From positions 682,001-746,000 of the forward strand of contig JAKNDB010000107.1 in NCBI GenBank assembly GCA_024305405.1: 64,000 nt of DNA, read 5' to 3'. The position numbers were made by a program, and so were the translations under genes. The notes under the pieces are model-generated. The model was not told the origin of the DNA. It made no database searches and saw only the letters and a program-made list of their open reading frames with translations. Below, piece by piece: positions 12,901 through 30,099 of this stretch. Within the stretch, counting starts at the first letter, position 1. Every line of letters begins with the position of its first letter. The DNA comes from Dirofilaria immitis. Its lineage: Eukaryota > Nematoda > Chromadorea > Rhabditida > Onchocercidae.

Positions 12901-14381
12901 AGAAAAAAAAATATTTAGAAAAAATATTTATGTTTTCAAATTATTGCAGCAACGTATGCTAGACAAGCTTATGAACGCAGTATGCAAAGTGGAAATTCAT
13001 CTGTTTATCAAAATTTCCCTTTGTCTCCTTCATCTCATCGAGCGCTGTTGCATTCGACGCAACCGGTTGGACAGCCGAATGTACCTTACAATGGGTATTT
13101 TCCCAGCAAATTCAATATCCTCAACAGACCTATGGAACCAATAATTCCTACAATAGCGGATCACCATCTGCATCGGTGTCATTTCATTATCCCCATTTAC
13201 CACCACAACAAGTTCCATTATCAACATCTGCACCTTTAAGTTCATATTCTAATTTGGAAAGTCCTAGTCTTCACGTGCCTTCTCAGGTAACGATATTCTG
13301 CAAATTTTTAGATGAAATATAACGAGAAATTTTCAATTTCACATAATAATCGAATGATTGTCTTTTTCCTATTTTAGAAATTTCGTTTGGTTATCTTTTT
13401 GGAGTAATCAATTACATTTAATTTAGATTCTACAAATTACTCATTAATCTGAATTTTAATTGTTCTTCATTGTTTCGAACATATGCTGTAACCATTCTTT
13501 GAAGTGATTGGAAGCAATTTGGTCATTTGTAAAATTTCGCTGACATTTGTCAAAAATATGTGTGTATTGATGATTTAGAATTTGTTTAAGACTTTGTTAT
13601 CTTTTCAGCAGCAAATATCTTCCGATAATCAAACAGATCCCCTTACGTATGGTCGTGAAGGTCCATCTCAAAACACCATTAACACTTCCAGTAATATGGA
13701 ATATTCTTCAGAAGAAGTGTGGCCTGAGGTTTTTTGCATGAAAATTTCCAACATAAATTGCAAGGATACTTTTCTACGTATTGTAATTTTTGAACTTAGT
13801 TGCAAGCTGTCCTTCGTTTTGTAAAATTTTTGCAAAATTAGCCAGTTTTTAATTAAAATATATCTCAGTTATTATTTAAATGTCTTAACATCGTTTTTCA
13901 GGATCTTTCTGGGCTCTCAATAAGTGACGATCCATTTGCAACGATGTTCACTCAGCAATTCGATGTACCTCAGCAAAGACATCACTTGCGATCTGCATAT
14001 CCCGCTGGTCTTTTTATTAAATGATTTCTTAGAAGAAAAGTCCATTCGATACTCTGTCTAAAGTTTTAGAAATCGGTTTTCTCTCTAAAATATATAATAT
14101 TACAAAATAAATATTCATGTCGACTTCAGTTTAATCATTCTTCCAAGTACGGAAATATCTTTTATATGATTTGTCAATTCTTTACCGCAGCATGTTTCAT
14201 TGTTTTACTTTTGATTTCAGCTCGAGAGCACGATGAGGCATCATTGAATACTTACTGTTGTCCTGAACCTGCTAATATTAACACTACCGATCAGCCGATG
14301 GAAACCATTCATATGGGAAGTCCTGACGCTTCTTGGAATGATCCAACGAATAGCAGCAATTTTGGGGACTTCCAGATGTAG
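6944..14381 (+). CDS. Beta-catenin (armadillo-repeat protein), long nematode form
   Basis: Adhesion and Wnt-signalling armadillo protein. Exons: 6944-6984, 7214-7261, 7388-7819, 8147-8353, 8597-8740, 8986-9119, 9293-9500, 9838-9951, 10095-10266, 10565-10752, 11107-11258, 11482-11622, 11851-11945, 12032-12196, 12397-12503, 12950-13286, 13609-13728, 13902-14007, 14221-14381 (TAG). The product is about 1010 aa, longer than vertebrate beta-catenin (about 780). In order it has a Gln/Pro-rich N-terminus with an eight-Gln run (7664-7687), a DSGVHS degron (7787-7804), an alpha-catenin-like segment starting [18 protein letters not shown], about twelve armadillo repeats (to about 12.5 kb), and a Ser/Gln/Pro-rich C-terminus ending FGDFQM. 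Phases agree across exons except for single-base lesions near 6955, 11168, 11936, 12400 and 13098 and a TAA at 10101, probably assembly errors. Which nematode paralogue it matches is unresolved. Confidence 0.9.
7664..7687 (+). repeat. CAG/CAA polyglutamine tract in beta-catenin exon 3
   Basis: Eight consecutive glutamine codons, seven CAG and one CAA, in frame within the disordered N-terminal region. It may vary in length between individuals. Confidence 0.85.
7787..7804 (+). promoter_or_regulatory. DSGVHS phosphodegron codons in beta-catenin
   Basis: These codons spell Asp-Ser-Gly-Val-His-Ser. That matches the GSK3 phosphorylation and beta-TrCP recognition motif DSG(I/V)HS of animal beta-catenins and sits upstream of the armadillo repeats as expected. 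In this model it lies near residue 164, far further in than in vertebrates. More Ser residues follow within five residues, but the CK1 priming site cannot be assigned by eye. Confidence 0.85.
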
Positions 14382-14414
14382 CTTGTCTCTAAGTGTCATG
14401 AAATTGTAAATAAA
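14382..14414 (+). terminator. Beta-catenin 3' end with polyadenylation signal
   Basis: AATAAA occurs at 14409-14414, 28 bases after the TAG stop, consistent with a very short nematode 3' UTR. Confidence 0.5.
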
Positions 14415-15844
14415 TGACTAAACGAAATTTAGTGCCTGAATCGAGGCAAGAAATTTATTTGCTGATCAAATGTTCATAATATATATTTCTTAACAACTAA
14501 ACCACTGTAGTTATATCAGTAATCATTTAGCTTCCTTTTTTTCTTGTGGCTTGTGCTTTCAAAGAAATAGCTTTGTACATAATAATTTCATTTTTATATT
14601 CGATTTTAAATATCGATACTAAATCAAAAAAAAAACTAGATAAGGTCTGCGTTAATCTGACATGCGAAAATATTATTATTACTACCGATTAGTTCACTAA
14701 AGTTATTTCGATTTGTCTGTTACTATTCCTTCAAATAGATTCTTTCGCCTTATTCGTTCTTTTTCAATAATTTATGTACACGATCTAGTTATTAAACGTT
14801 TGCATCATATTACATTCATATACGTTTATTTTGCTTTTATGAATTTGATTAAGCTTGAAGATTTTTGCGGAGTTTTTATAAATTTTCCTCACAGGGACAC
14901 GGAAATACTAGATGGTTAAATGGATTGAGATATATTGAATCATCGTGAAGATACATGAGATCAGCTCATACCAGTATTTTAGTTGCCGTATGCAGTGATC
15001 GTTTGATTATGATTGATATTTTCAGAAAGGGAATGATCAGATTTCTATTGGAGTTCATGGTATCTATATTTTAATAAGTATCATCATTTTTTTTAAAGAT
15101 AGACCTCACCGTTATTTTTGATTATGGAGATCTTAGTTTCATATGATTAACGTATTTTGTTTTTCACATTTTTTTGAAGAATATTAAAAATTAGAACATA
15201 GAAATATGGGAAGTCGGAGGAGATGTATTCTTGAATATGAAGATGAATAAAATCAGAATTGATTCATTTTGTCTGCTTTGTTGTTTTTCTCCTTATTTCA
15301 TTTTTATTTTTTGTTTCATATATTTCCATCTCGCTATGCATTTCTGTGCAGGTTTTTATCATGCTCATCAACCTAGTTGTTCATATATTTTGGCCTCTGT
15401 TTTTACCTTTCTTTCTTTTCAATGAAGAATACGTAAATCATATTGAAAATATCATTTATCAAGAAAGTCTGTAATATCTCGGAGAGGTCTTTAACAGAAA
15501 CCAAATTCCGAGAAATTTTTTTTTTATATATATAATTAGGAGATCGAAAAAATTTGTTGTTTCTTTTACGATCTTATAGAATAAGATGATGAATTCCAGA
15601 TGGAAACAATTCGATTCACATCATCAGCAAATGATAGAAGTTTATATTTGATCGAAGCATCACGCATACCATCCTTTATTTGTTCACTATAAATTGATTT
15701 GCTCAAAATATATTTTGGTGTTTTTGCGGCATATTTTCCTAAACTTTGCAATAATGTTAAAATTATTTGTTATTGTCGAATATTCTAGCGATTATAGAAT
15801 CATTCAGTTGATATCGTTTTACTCTTGCATATTACAAGTTGCAA

Positions 15845-15853
15845 TTATTATTG

Positions 15854-15896
<43 letters not shown>

Positions 15897-15920
15897 CATT
15901 ATTATTATTATTAGTAGTAT
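15845..15920. repeat. ATT trinucleotide microsatellite
   Basis: About 20 near-perfect ATT units with a few G/C interruptions. It encodes poly-Ile in a chance open frame. Confidence 0.9.
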
Positions 15921-16540
15921 TAGTATTATTCATAGTATCAATGAAAAATGTCATAAAAATTTTCACATCTCATGTTTATGTATACATTGATAAGCTAATA
16001 CGAAATGTGTAAATTGAAATTAAAATTGTTTGTAAAACAATTACAAAAAATGATCGAAATCATGCGAGTGAATATTTTCAAATTATGGGAGAGATTTAAT
16101 TCCTAAAAATTTCTTTCATCTGCAGTGATATTCGGTTATTTCATTTAAAGATTGAATGATATATATAAACATGATATTCAAAGATCGAGAATATTATATT
16201 TTGTTGATTTTTTAGATATCGGTAAGAGTTGTTGCTGCCAATTTATAAAATAATCATGATTTAAAATTATTTTAAAAACATCGTTTAGTTATTTATTTAA
16301 ATAGATTCAATGAAAAATTATACTATGCTATTTTTATTTAAGTTGTCGAGAATTTTCTTAAAAAATATTTCAATTTTGAAATTATACGGCTATTATTCAA
16401 AATTTTCCAATTTTTATTTTTTTGTTTTTTCAACAGAAAATATTTTTGTTTCGTAGACTAAGTTATTAGGCATTTTTGAATGTATTACATTTGTCTTCTC
16501 TCTATTGTAACGGTTGTTATCCTTTACTATGAAATCGTCG

Positions 16541-16612
16541 TATATATATATATGTGTATGTATGTGTGTGTATGTATGTGTGTATGTGTGTGTGTGTATG
16601 TATGTGTATATT
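16541..16612. repeat. TG/TATG microsatellite
   Basis: A compound dinucleotide and tetranucleotide repeat (TA, then TGTA/TGTG units). Confidence 0.9.
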
Positions 16613-17303
16613 GAAATATCAGTCAAATATCTGTTGCAATGGCAAAAAGTATTATTAAAGCTTATTCTTCGTCATTCCGGTTAGTTTCAATTCTAAGAAT
16701 TAAAACAAGAGCAGTTGGATGAAATATATTGTGAAGATCGAAGAGAGCTATAGAAGTATAGGGATTTTCTTTTTTTTTTTCGAAGAATCTAAATGGCTTA
16801 GTTATCATTTAGTGAGCAGTCTGTTTACTCGTCATTCGATCTCGAAGATTGATGTAAAGATCGAGCTTTTCTCATTATTGTACTTAAAATTTTTTACAAC
16901 ATCATGAATATACATTTCTCTATTTGCCTGCACGATTGTTATAAAAATTAAAAGAGCAATTTTAATACTTAATTCTTTCTTCGAATCTCTTTCAACTCTA
17001 ACATATCTATCGAATGAAGAAGATAGGATGATGACATACAATTGTTGTAAAGTAATTTCATTTCTTCCATTCAATTCATTACTTCTTCATTTCATCTCAC
17101 TTAAAGAAGTTATTATTTCACAAAATGGAAAATTTCCAACAAATCCATTCTGTTGTGGTAAAAAAAAATATGAAAAGTTTAGAAGCCAATAATAATAAAT
17201 TTATAAAATGCTTACATATCATATTCATCAATCAATTCAATCAATTGATTAGATTCATAACAAATTATAAAATGAGACAATTAATCATCTCTCATGGTTA
17301 ACT

Positions 17304-17334
17304 TTCTCCCTCTCGCTCTCTCTCTCGCTCTCTC
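17304..17334. repeat. CT microsatellite
   Basis: A pyrimidine-only run of CT units with CG and CC interruptions. Confidence 0.8.
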
Positions 17335-18783
17335 AAATAAATAAAACATTTTAATACTTGACTGTTCATAGGTAAATCAAACTTTTCGAGAGAAAGAGAG
17401 AGAAAAAAAAATTCTTGAATTATTTCTCAAAATTGCATCCAACAAAAATTGTATCCAATATATTTAAGATAAAAAAATTCGAGATATACAGTATCATGAT
17501 CATGATTATCTTAACTATAAGATATGTTTTTATCAATTTCATTTTACATGCATACATACATACATACATATATATATATAATCAAATTCATCAAATGGAA
17601 ATAAGAGTGGTAATGTTAAAATGATAAATTTCATAAATTATCATTTATATTTTATGGTATTTACGGCTAAAAAAAAAAAAAAAAGTTTCCCAAATTTATT
17701 CTTTCCATTTTAATATAATTTCAATTTAACTTAAATTTTAAAAATCCATCAATATAAATTTAAACGATAAGGGAAAGATTAAATTATTTAAATGCAAAAT
17801 ATTCAAAATCATCTGAAGGTATGAAGAATTCGGAACGAAAAGAATTCGATTACATGAAGAAGTTAGAATTGATCAAAAGATAGAAATATTCAATTATCAT
17901 CACAGAATATTACACTTTTTAAAATTTTTGATAATTATTAAGATATGTTTTCAAAACACTGTTAAAATTCGAAGTTATACAAATTTAAATCTGAAATATT
18001 CAATATTCAAGATAATAACTCAATACCTGAAAATCAATTAGATTAGATGCAATCCTGAAATACAAAGAAGATTTAGAAATGAGTGACATGAAGAGCTATT
18101 ACGCCTACTATACGTTCAGAAGGATTAATAATTTATTCGATTAAGAGGATTCATATGCACTTAAAGATGTCTACAACTTATATGTAGTCAGTCCTACTTG
18201 TCTCTTTTCTAATTATGCCAAATCTGGCTTCTATTCTTGTCCCAAATAAATTTGTATTCTCGTCATCGATTAAAAATAATGAAGCATTTAAGTTAAATAT
18301 ATCAAAATTGGAATCATCTATGACAAGTTTGAATTTCAAATTTTTGGATGAAATAAAAATATGCGATGAATTGTGTTATTTTTACAATACAATATATGTA
18401 GCATCTGTTGCTTCCTATAACTAACAGATGTTGTTGACTTTTCGAGAGAGCTCTTACTTGGAAATTCAAGAGGGAAAGAGGGATAAGATAATAGGAATCG
18501 AAAAGGTAGCAGTGTAAGATGGAAAATAGTAAATGTTCGAACTTGTGCATCCTCCTCTCTTATGCGCAATTTTCGGAACTTTGCTTCGATACTGTTACCA
18601 CTCTGCTCGCTTTTCTTACTGAAACGCGGCACATATTTCATCTATCGGTCATCAGTATCACGATCTTCACGATACTGCTTTGCGCAGTATTGAAAACCCT
18701 TCTTCACCTCATCCAATCATTTCTAGGAATTTCTGAATACTGAATCACTTAGACACATTTACAATAGATAGACAGAGCGATAC

Positions 18784-18866
18784 TTCACACACATACATAC
18801 ACACACACACACACACACATACACATATGTACATACACATACATGTACATACATACACACATACAT

Positions 18867-18897
<31 letters not shown>

Positions 18898-18905
18898 TAT
18901 GTATA
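18784..18905. repeat. CA/CATA compound microsatellite
   Basis: About 120 bp of CA, CATA and CATG units ending just before a TATA-type promoter. Likely polymorphic in length. Confidence 0.9.
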
Positions 18906-18926
18906 CAGTGGCGATCTGTAAGCTTG

Positions 18927-18960
18927 TATAAAAGAGGCTAATTGTGGTCGGTGGCATTCA
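18927..18960 (+). promoter_or_regulatory. Putative core promoter (TATAAAAG) upstream of actin copy 1
   Basis: TATAAAAG at 18927-18934 is followed about 30 bp later by a less AT-rich stretch (18950-19030) that would suit a transcription start and 5' UTR. The nearest plus-strand gene is actin copy 1, whose ATG is 1.25 kb downstream. If the promoter belongs to it, the 5' UTR must contain a long intron or be outron removed by trans-splicing. That link is inference. Confidence 0.35.
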
Positions 18961-22058
<3,098 letters not shown>

Positions 22059-22369
22059 GCTATAACAATGAAACTTATTCATAAGAAAACAATACTACGT
22101 GATAAAATTGCGTACATGTTACGTCTACGCTAATCTGGAACGTGTTCATATTTTAGCTTAACATAGACATAATTTTTCAACTGAATTATTAGCTTTTCTT
22201 TCCATCTTATTGCCTTATTACCAAAAAATTCGCAAAATAATCTTTTTCGCAATCAAATCGCATGAAAATTTCTAATGTTCGCATATAACTAATCGATGAA
22301 TTCTGGTTGTCAAACATAATTTTTGTTAAGATAAATTATGTACTTTGTTCATTAACAATGCAAAAGTTC

Positions 22370-22375
22370 AATAAA
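22370..22375 (+). terminator. Polyadenylation signal of actin copy 1
   Basis: AATAAA about 310 bases after the stop, the best-placed signal in the 3' region. Confidence 0.5.
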
Positions 22376-25300
22376 ATTTTCTATGGCTTTTTATCTTCAA
22401 CTTTTGATAATATCTATTTTTCCAATAATTCGTAACATCCAATGTATCATTCTGTTTATTATTTATTAACTATGATGATGATACGATGAGATATAAAATT
22501 TTTATTTTATAATGATCTATGAATGTTTCTTCTTTTTTTTTCCAACTTTTTATAAACAAGATTCATTATTAAACAATCATTATTAATTTTACAAAAAATC
22601 TAACTAAATATTATCTCAAGTAAACGATCAATCAGATCTTTTCCAAGATTGCCAAATAACTATACAGTTGTATGATGGTTTTCACATTAGAGAATCATGA
22701 TAATTAAAAAAATTTTTCATTTACTTCTGATTATTAATTAATTTCGAATTAACCCGACCCGATCATGTAAACAATTTCTGAATATCTAAAAGAAAAAATA
22801 AAATTGTTGTTTGTTTGGCAAAAAATTGATAGATAGAATTTCATATATGATTTTTAATTTTAATTTCTTGAAATAATATTATCTGATCGATTTAAAGAAT
22901 AATAAATAAATGAAAGATATGTTCAGTAAAATTCGTATAGTTTTGTTTGCATCGTCCAAACAAATTATAATAGCATATTGTGTGAGTTACAATCAGATTG
23001 TGTAAAATAGATTTAAAAGCTTAATATCATTCCCTCTTTCTCGTCATCTCTTGATACAAATGTGATAGATAAGATAGATCAGTTGTCGTTGTAAAATATC
23101 CGTTGTTGTCTTTGTTGACGGTATGAAGGGAAAGTTATGTGTAAGAATAGAACATCAGCTGTCTTTCATATTCAAATTATCATCTTCTTTTCTTCTGTTT
23201 TTTCGTTTTTCTTTTTTTTTTTTTTTTGAATTTCTAACATAAATATCATTTCAAATTTTGAAAGAAAGAAAGAAAAAAAAGTAGAATCTACGATATTTGT
23301 ATTTATTCTAAAAATATCGATTGTAATGATGAAAAATTACCGTATAACTTATTTGAAATTTTCTTCAAAATTATAAAATTATATCTTTGAAGAGATATTA
23401 AATGGAAATTTGTTAATATTTTCCATCGATTAAATTCGTTAAAAATTTTTTTAGCATTGCCATATTTTAATCATTAACAATTAATTATCCGCAAATCACT
23501 TTTGATTGCATTAATTTGGCTGATAAATACGAAGGAAATCGGGAATAAAATCAATTGCTTAAAAAATTAGCAGAATTCTGATTTGTTGTAATGGAAATTG
23601 ATTTTCAAATTAAAAATTTAAGAATCATAGAGATCCATTCTATCTATGATTGAAATTATAACAAGCAAAAGATTTGAATATGTTGTTTAGCATATTCAAG
23701 AATGATAGATGCCTTTTTATCAATCTTTTAAGTCAAAGTACTGATTGATCAAAATATTCATACTAAAAAAAAGGAAAAATTCTAGAGAATTTTAATTATT
23801 AGCAATATATCAACATTGTTTTTATAATTTTTCATTAGTCACTAAATTACTAATAAAATGTAACAAGCAAATTTATGATAAGCGGTGATAAAAAAGAAGT
23901 TGAAAAAGAATGGAAAATGTAATGAAGCAACGCTTATCAGTTATTATCACTGTACTATTATCATTTTTACAAAAAAAAATTTGCAAAATGAAATTGATTA
24001 AAAGTTCTACACTTTTTCCACTTTTGTTAATTTTCCTGGAATATTGAAAATCAAATTTACTCTAGACCTGCCAATAATTAGCAATTTGAACAACTGCTCT
24101 AGCGGTCAGTCTAGAAATTGTAAAGTTTAAACTTTTAGAAAATTGTCGTAATTATTAATTATAAAAAGATTTCAAGAATCATCATTTATTGAAGGATTCA
24201 GAATAAATGCTAATTCTGTATTCCCTGATGAATCATAATATATCATAAATTTTTTTCTATTTTTTTTTAATATTCTAAATGTATAATTGAAAAAGTATGT
24301 GAAGGAAGAAATATACCAAAAATGAGAATCATAAATAAGAATAATTTAACAAAACGATTGAAATTTCAAATAAAGTAGATGAAGAAGAAAATTGAGAATA
24401 AACCGAAATTAGCATTTAATTGATTGTATAATATTTTCAAATATTTAATTTTATTTATTTTAATAATAAAAAATTATTCTTTTCAACTATTCAAATAAAT
24501 TTCAATTTCATTTATTTCCTATGAAATTCCCAATACATTCTCGAAAAGTATATCCTTAAACTATCGAGAAAAATTTTTTTCCTATTTTGCTTTAACCAAT
24601 CAATTTCAAATTTCCAATAAAGTAAAATAATAAACATAGGATCTTAATTTCTTATCACTGAACAGATATCATAGAAAGAAATTAATCAACTGATGATGGA
24701 TCATAAAGTTTTAGCTTATAAACTTTTAAAATTGATGAATCTTTGATAAAAGGAATAAAATTAACTTTTTAGAAAAAAAATACAAAATAATGCAAAGATA
24801 TGCAAAAGAGAAAAATTAAAAGTAAATTTAGAGTTGAAAAAAGTTCGGAATATTTTAAGATCTTTGAGAAAAAGTTGCAGAACCCATTTCAAATGTTGTT
24901 GAGCGCGATACTCTTGATCATCTCATTCGATCATGCTTTTTAATAATATATTTAAATTTTATTTCGTTTAAGAAGACAAAATTATTATGCAAATTATATC
25001 ATCATATCAATTATCACTGATTTATTTTAAAATCTGATTTTAAATTTTTCATAATATGATCTCTAGGAATATTAGCTTTTAGTTTTTCTTTTTTTTTTTT
25101 GATTTGAAATTCAAAAGTTAAGTTTTGAATCTCATACATTTGATACGCTTAATGAATTTTATGAAATAAGAAAATGTATTTTATTGATAAATTTAGGATA
25201 AATTAAATTTTTGAAAATTCGAATAATTCTTCGATATTTTTATAAACGAATATTTTGATGAAATTTCAAATATTAAATTTTAATAAAACTAAATAGTAAA

Positions 25301-25634
25301 CTAAACGGATAATTCAATGAAAATAACAACAACCTGAAATTACCTTCAACATAAAAATAGGTTAAATTTAATTGCTTGAAAAAAAAACTGTTTGAATAAA
25401 CTTTTAGTTTAACAATAATACAATATAACATTTCTAATAATGATAATGATTATTATCCATTCTCGTACAAATTCACCTGTGTTCACTAAATATCGGGTAA
25501 CAATGAAAAAAACTGTAATTTTAAACAATCGATCGTTAATCCAAAGAAACTGTGCACCAACTATACATAGGTAAATTATTATTAATAGTGCTATAAGGAA
25601 AGTTTTGTTTTGGCAAAACAAGTATATTTGATAC

Positions 25635-25777
25635 ATGAGTTTCTTTTGGTTTTTCTTCCTCCTTCTTTAGTACTTTCTCTTTCTTAACCTGCCTTACTTC
25701 CGGTATAATTTGTGATATAGGAAGAGGAGGCAAAGATGGCAAATCAGTTATTATCCTTTCATGAACCATCGTATCAT
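25635..25777 (-). CDS. Possible exon of an unidentified minus-strand gene
   Basis: On the minus strand, a good acceptor (attccag, G at 25778) opens a frame to a donor GTATCA at 25634. The 47 encoded residues are coding-like: a Pro-rich part (DLPSLPPLPISQIIPE) followed by a Lys/Glu-rich part (RQVKKEKVLKKEEEKPKE). No partner exons were identified with confidence. Direct repeats abut its 5' side. It could be a real exon of a small gene between the actins, or chance. Confidence 0.3.
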
Positions 25778-25784
25778 CTGGAAT

Positions 25785-25912
25785 TTTGCTTATCATAATA
25801 TCAAAATACCCAGTAAAATATTCGCTTATCACAGTATCAAAATATTTAATAAAATATTTGCTTATCATAATATCAAATTCGCTTATCATAATATCAAAAT
25901 ATGCAATCAAAT
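25785..25912. repeat. Short direct repeats (GCTTATCATAATATCAAA units)
   Basis: Four imperfect copies of an 18-mer of the form GCTTATCATAATATCAAA occur with variable spacers, the last two close together. They abut the possible exon at 25635-25777. Confidence 0.6.
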
Positions 25913-27135
25913 GTATTACTATAAAAATTAAAAATTTTAATAGGAAAGAAAAAACGAAAAGATTAAATTAGAAAAATATAAAAAAAAATAACAACAACTT
26001 ATCACTTACGAGTTATTTCAAGTTGTTTCAAGTTAATTGTTGCTAAAAATACTATCAGTGATAAAGATCAAATTTTTAAGATTATTTTCAATCTTTTTTT
26101 TTCATTGCAAAAATTTACTTAAAAAATATAATGATAAAATAATTATTGTTAAGTTAGTAAAGCAGAGATAAAGCAATTCTATTCCTTCCCTTTTTTTTTT
26201 TTTTTTTTTTCACCTTTTATTATTGTTATTTTCTTGAGGAAAAAAAAAAAAAAGAATGTCGGTACTTTTAAAATAATTCTTGCAAAATTTTTCCTTTTCT
26301 TTGCATCTAATATTAAAGATTGCCTGATAACTAGCTATTTGCTTGTCTATCCATCATTCTATCATACTTTTCGTCTATCAGTCCATTTCATTGATCATTC
26401 ATCCATCTATCCATCTATCTGTTGATATTGTTTAGCTTCTTCTCTACTATATCTTTGTTGAATATTAGAAGAGAAGGTGGGTGTTGGAAGATTGGGAATG
26501 TTAAGATTTTCATAGGAATTCCTCCACTCTTCTCAGCAATCCCTACTCTTGAATTCCCAGGAAAAGGATTCGAACAAATAGTCTTTTCGTTTCTCACCAC
26601 ATTCTTCGCCCCTCAAGCAACGATTGAAAAAGCTGTTGAAACGAGAACTATATAATCCTTAGGATACATCTTAGAACAGATGCAGTCGATCGTTGCTTCA
26701 CTTCAACAAACTTCATGCTTAGAATGAGCTAGCTTTCTTTACTACTATTCTTGTATCTGAAGGTTGTGGGAATATTTTTGTACTCTTTAAAAGTTGAATA
26801 AATTATCAAGAAGAGAGACAAGCAATTCTATTTTATCTTTTAAATTGAATTTAGATAATTTAATTCCTACTATTCTTCTGTACAATTTTTTAGGACAAAA
26901 TAGTATTAAAAAAATAGGTAAATGTTTTGACTATTGTCGAGAAATTGAGGTATTCTCGAAATTTTCTTATCTGATAGTTTACAATTTAAAAGATTTTTAA
27001 ATTAATTTATTAAATTGAAAATATCAATGTCAAATAGCGAATGTTTTAAGTTTATCAAAATTGATTTAGTAATATATCGTTTTTTGTTTGAGGTATATTT
27101 GGATAATTACTATTGCAATGAAATATTAATTAAGG

Positions 27136-27175
27136 CTAATTTTAAGGATACTATTTATAGTATCCTTAAAATTAG
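27136..27175. promoter_or_regulatory. 40-bp inverted repeat with central MEF2 site upstream of actin copy 2
   Basis: The arms are 19 bp, perfect, with a 2-bp centre (27155-27156): left arm CTAATTTTAAGGATACTAT, right arm its exact reverse complement. The centre, 27151-27160, reads CTATTTATAG, a perfect match to the MEF2 consensus CTA(A/T)4TAG, and the flanks resemble CArG boxes. It ends 61 bp before the actin ATG. MEF2 and CArG elements are established muscle-actin control sites in animals; a role here is inference. Confidence 0.5.
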
Positions 27176-27224
27176 TCCTATTTAATAAATTTATAGATTT
27201 ACCGTACAGCAGCATCAGTTCTAA

Positions 27225-29145
<1,921 letters not shown>

Positions 29146-29514
29146 GCTTTTGCATTGCTTTGTATATCATCCATCATTCAATACCAAAGTGCCCAAAATA
29201 GCCATCAACAATATGCATGCAAATTATGCTTATCTTTTATATCGCCTTGCCTACATTTGCTTTTTTTTTTTTTTATCATAATTATCTTATCTGATGCTGA
29301 AAAAAATCTCTCAAAATGATTCTCTAATATCAAAAGATATATATCAAAATGATAAAATTATTCTGTTGCCTTTTAGAAGAAACGTTTCTACGATAACACT
29401 GCCATCTTAATGAATTGTAACATTTGTTACATCTATGTATGCAGAAGAAACCATCCTATATTGTTTTATCAGAAACAAACAATTTTTGTATTGGCATATA
29501 TTTAAAGGCAACGA

Positions 29515-29520
29515 AATAAA
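29515..29520 (+). terminator. Polyadenylation signal of actin copy 2
   Basis: AATAAA about 370 bases after the stop. Another AATAAA variant follows within a few bases. Confidence 0.45.
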
Positions 29521-30099
29521 TAAATTTATTATTATTATCGCAGTTGAACAAAAAAAAAAAACGACTAAATAGTTTATGGCAATCAATTCAATAAAATTGT
29601 TATATTACAAAAGTTTGTGATAAATCTTATCATACCTTCTAAGAGTTTTAAAACTTTTTTTTTTTTGTTTGGAACGATATAAGAGTTTATCAAAATTAGG
29701 AATTTATCAGATATTTTTTACTAAACACTTACATTACAAGTATCATCATATCATTATCATCAAATTGATTTAAAACGAATATTAAATAGAGGAACAATTT
29801 ATCTGGTATTTTATTTTCAATAATTTTTTTTATCACTGTATTTTTATCATTGTGAAACTTCCTATTTTCTCTAAATATTTAATAAATCTTGAATTAAATT
29901 AAATATCAATCAATTTATCGATCGATAATGAGATATTAAGCATTCTATGGAAAGTTTTATAAAGCTTATCGTCATAATCTGATCAATAGATGTATAAAAT
30001 TGAGACCGATTTCGGAAAAAAAAATATAAACTTCTCTTTAAAATAAAATAATCATTGTGACCAGTAGAAGTAGACCGTATTATTTCTTCTTTAATACGT

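Larger units (their letters stand above)
14415..18780. other. Intergenic with microsatellites, no gene recognised
   Basis: Short Phe/Ile-rich open frames here (for example 15231-15474 and 18519-18743) lack splice context and look like chance frames in AT-rich DNA. Simple repeats: ATT at 15845-15920, TG/TATG at 16541-16612, CT at 17304-17334, CATA at 17546-17581. Nothing else was recognised. Confidence 0.5.

Noticed and set aside
6944..14381. Beta-catenin as a pseudogene
   Set aside because: Splice sites and residues are conserved throughout and lesions are mostly one-base run losses shared with four other genes; assembly error is more likely. The TAA at 10101 remains open.
15694..15990. 98-residue Ile-rich open frame
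   Set aside because: It translates the ATT microsatellite.
18745..18957. Cys/Val/Tyr-rich minus-strand open frame
   Set aside because: It translates the CA/CATA microsatellite.
24061..24125. Possible tRNA-like stretch (GCTCTAGCGGTCAG… with a TTCAAAT element)
   Set aside because: No acceptor stem or full cloverleaf could be drawn.
26422..26655. Overlapping open frames on both strands near 26.4-26.65 kb
   Set aside because: The stretch is less AT-rich but neither frame has splice sites or motifs; more likely actin copy 2 promoter sequence.
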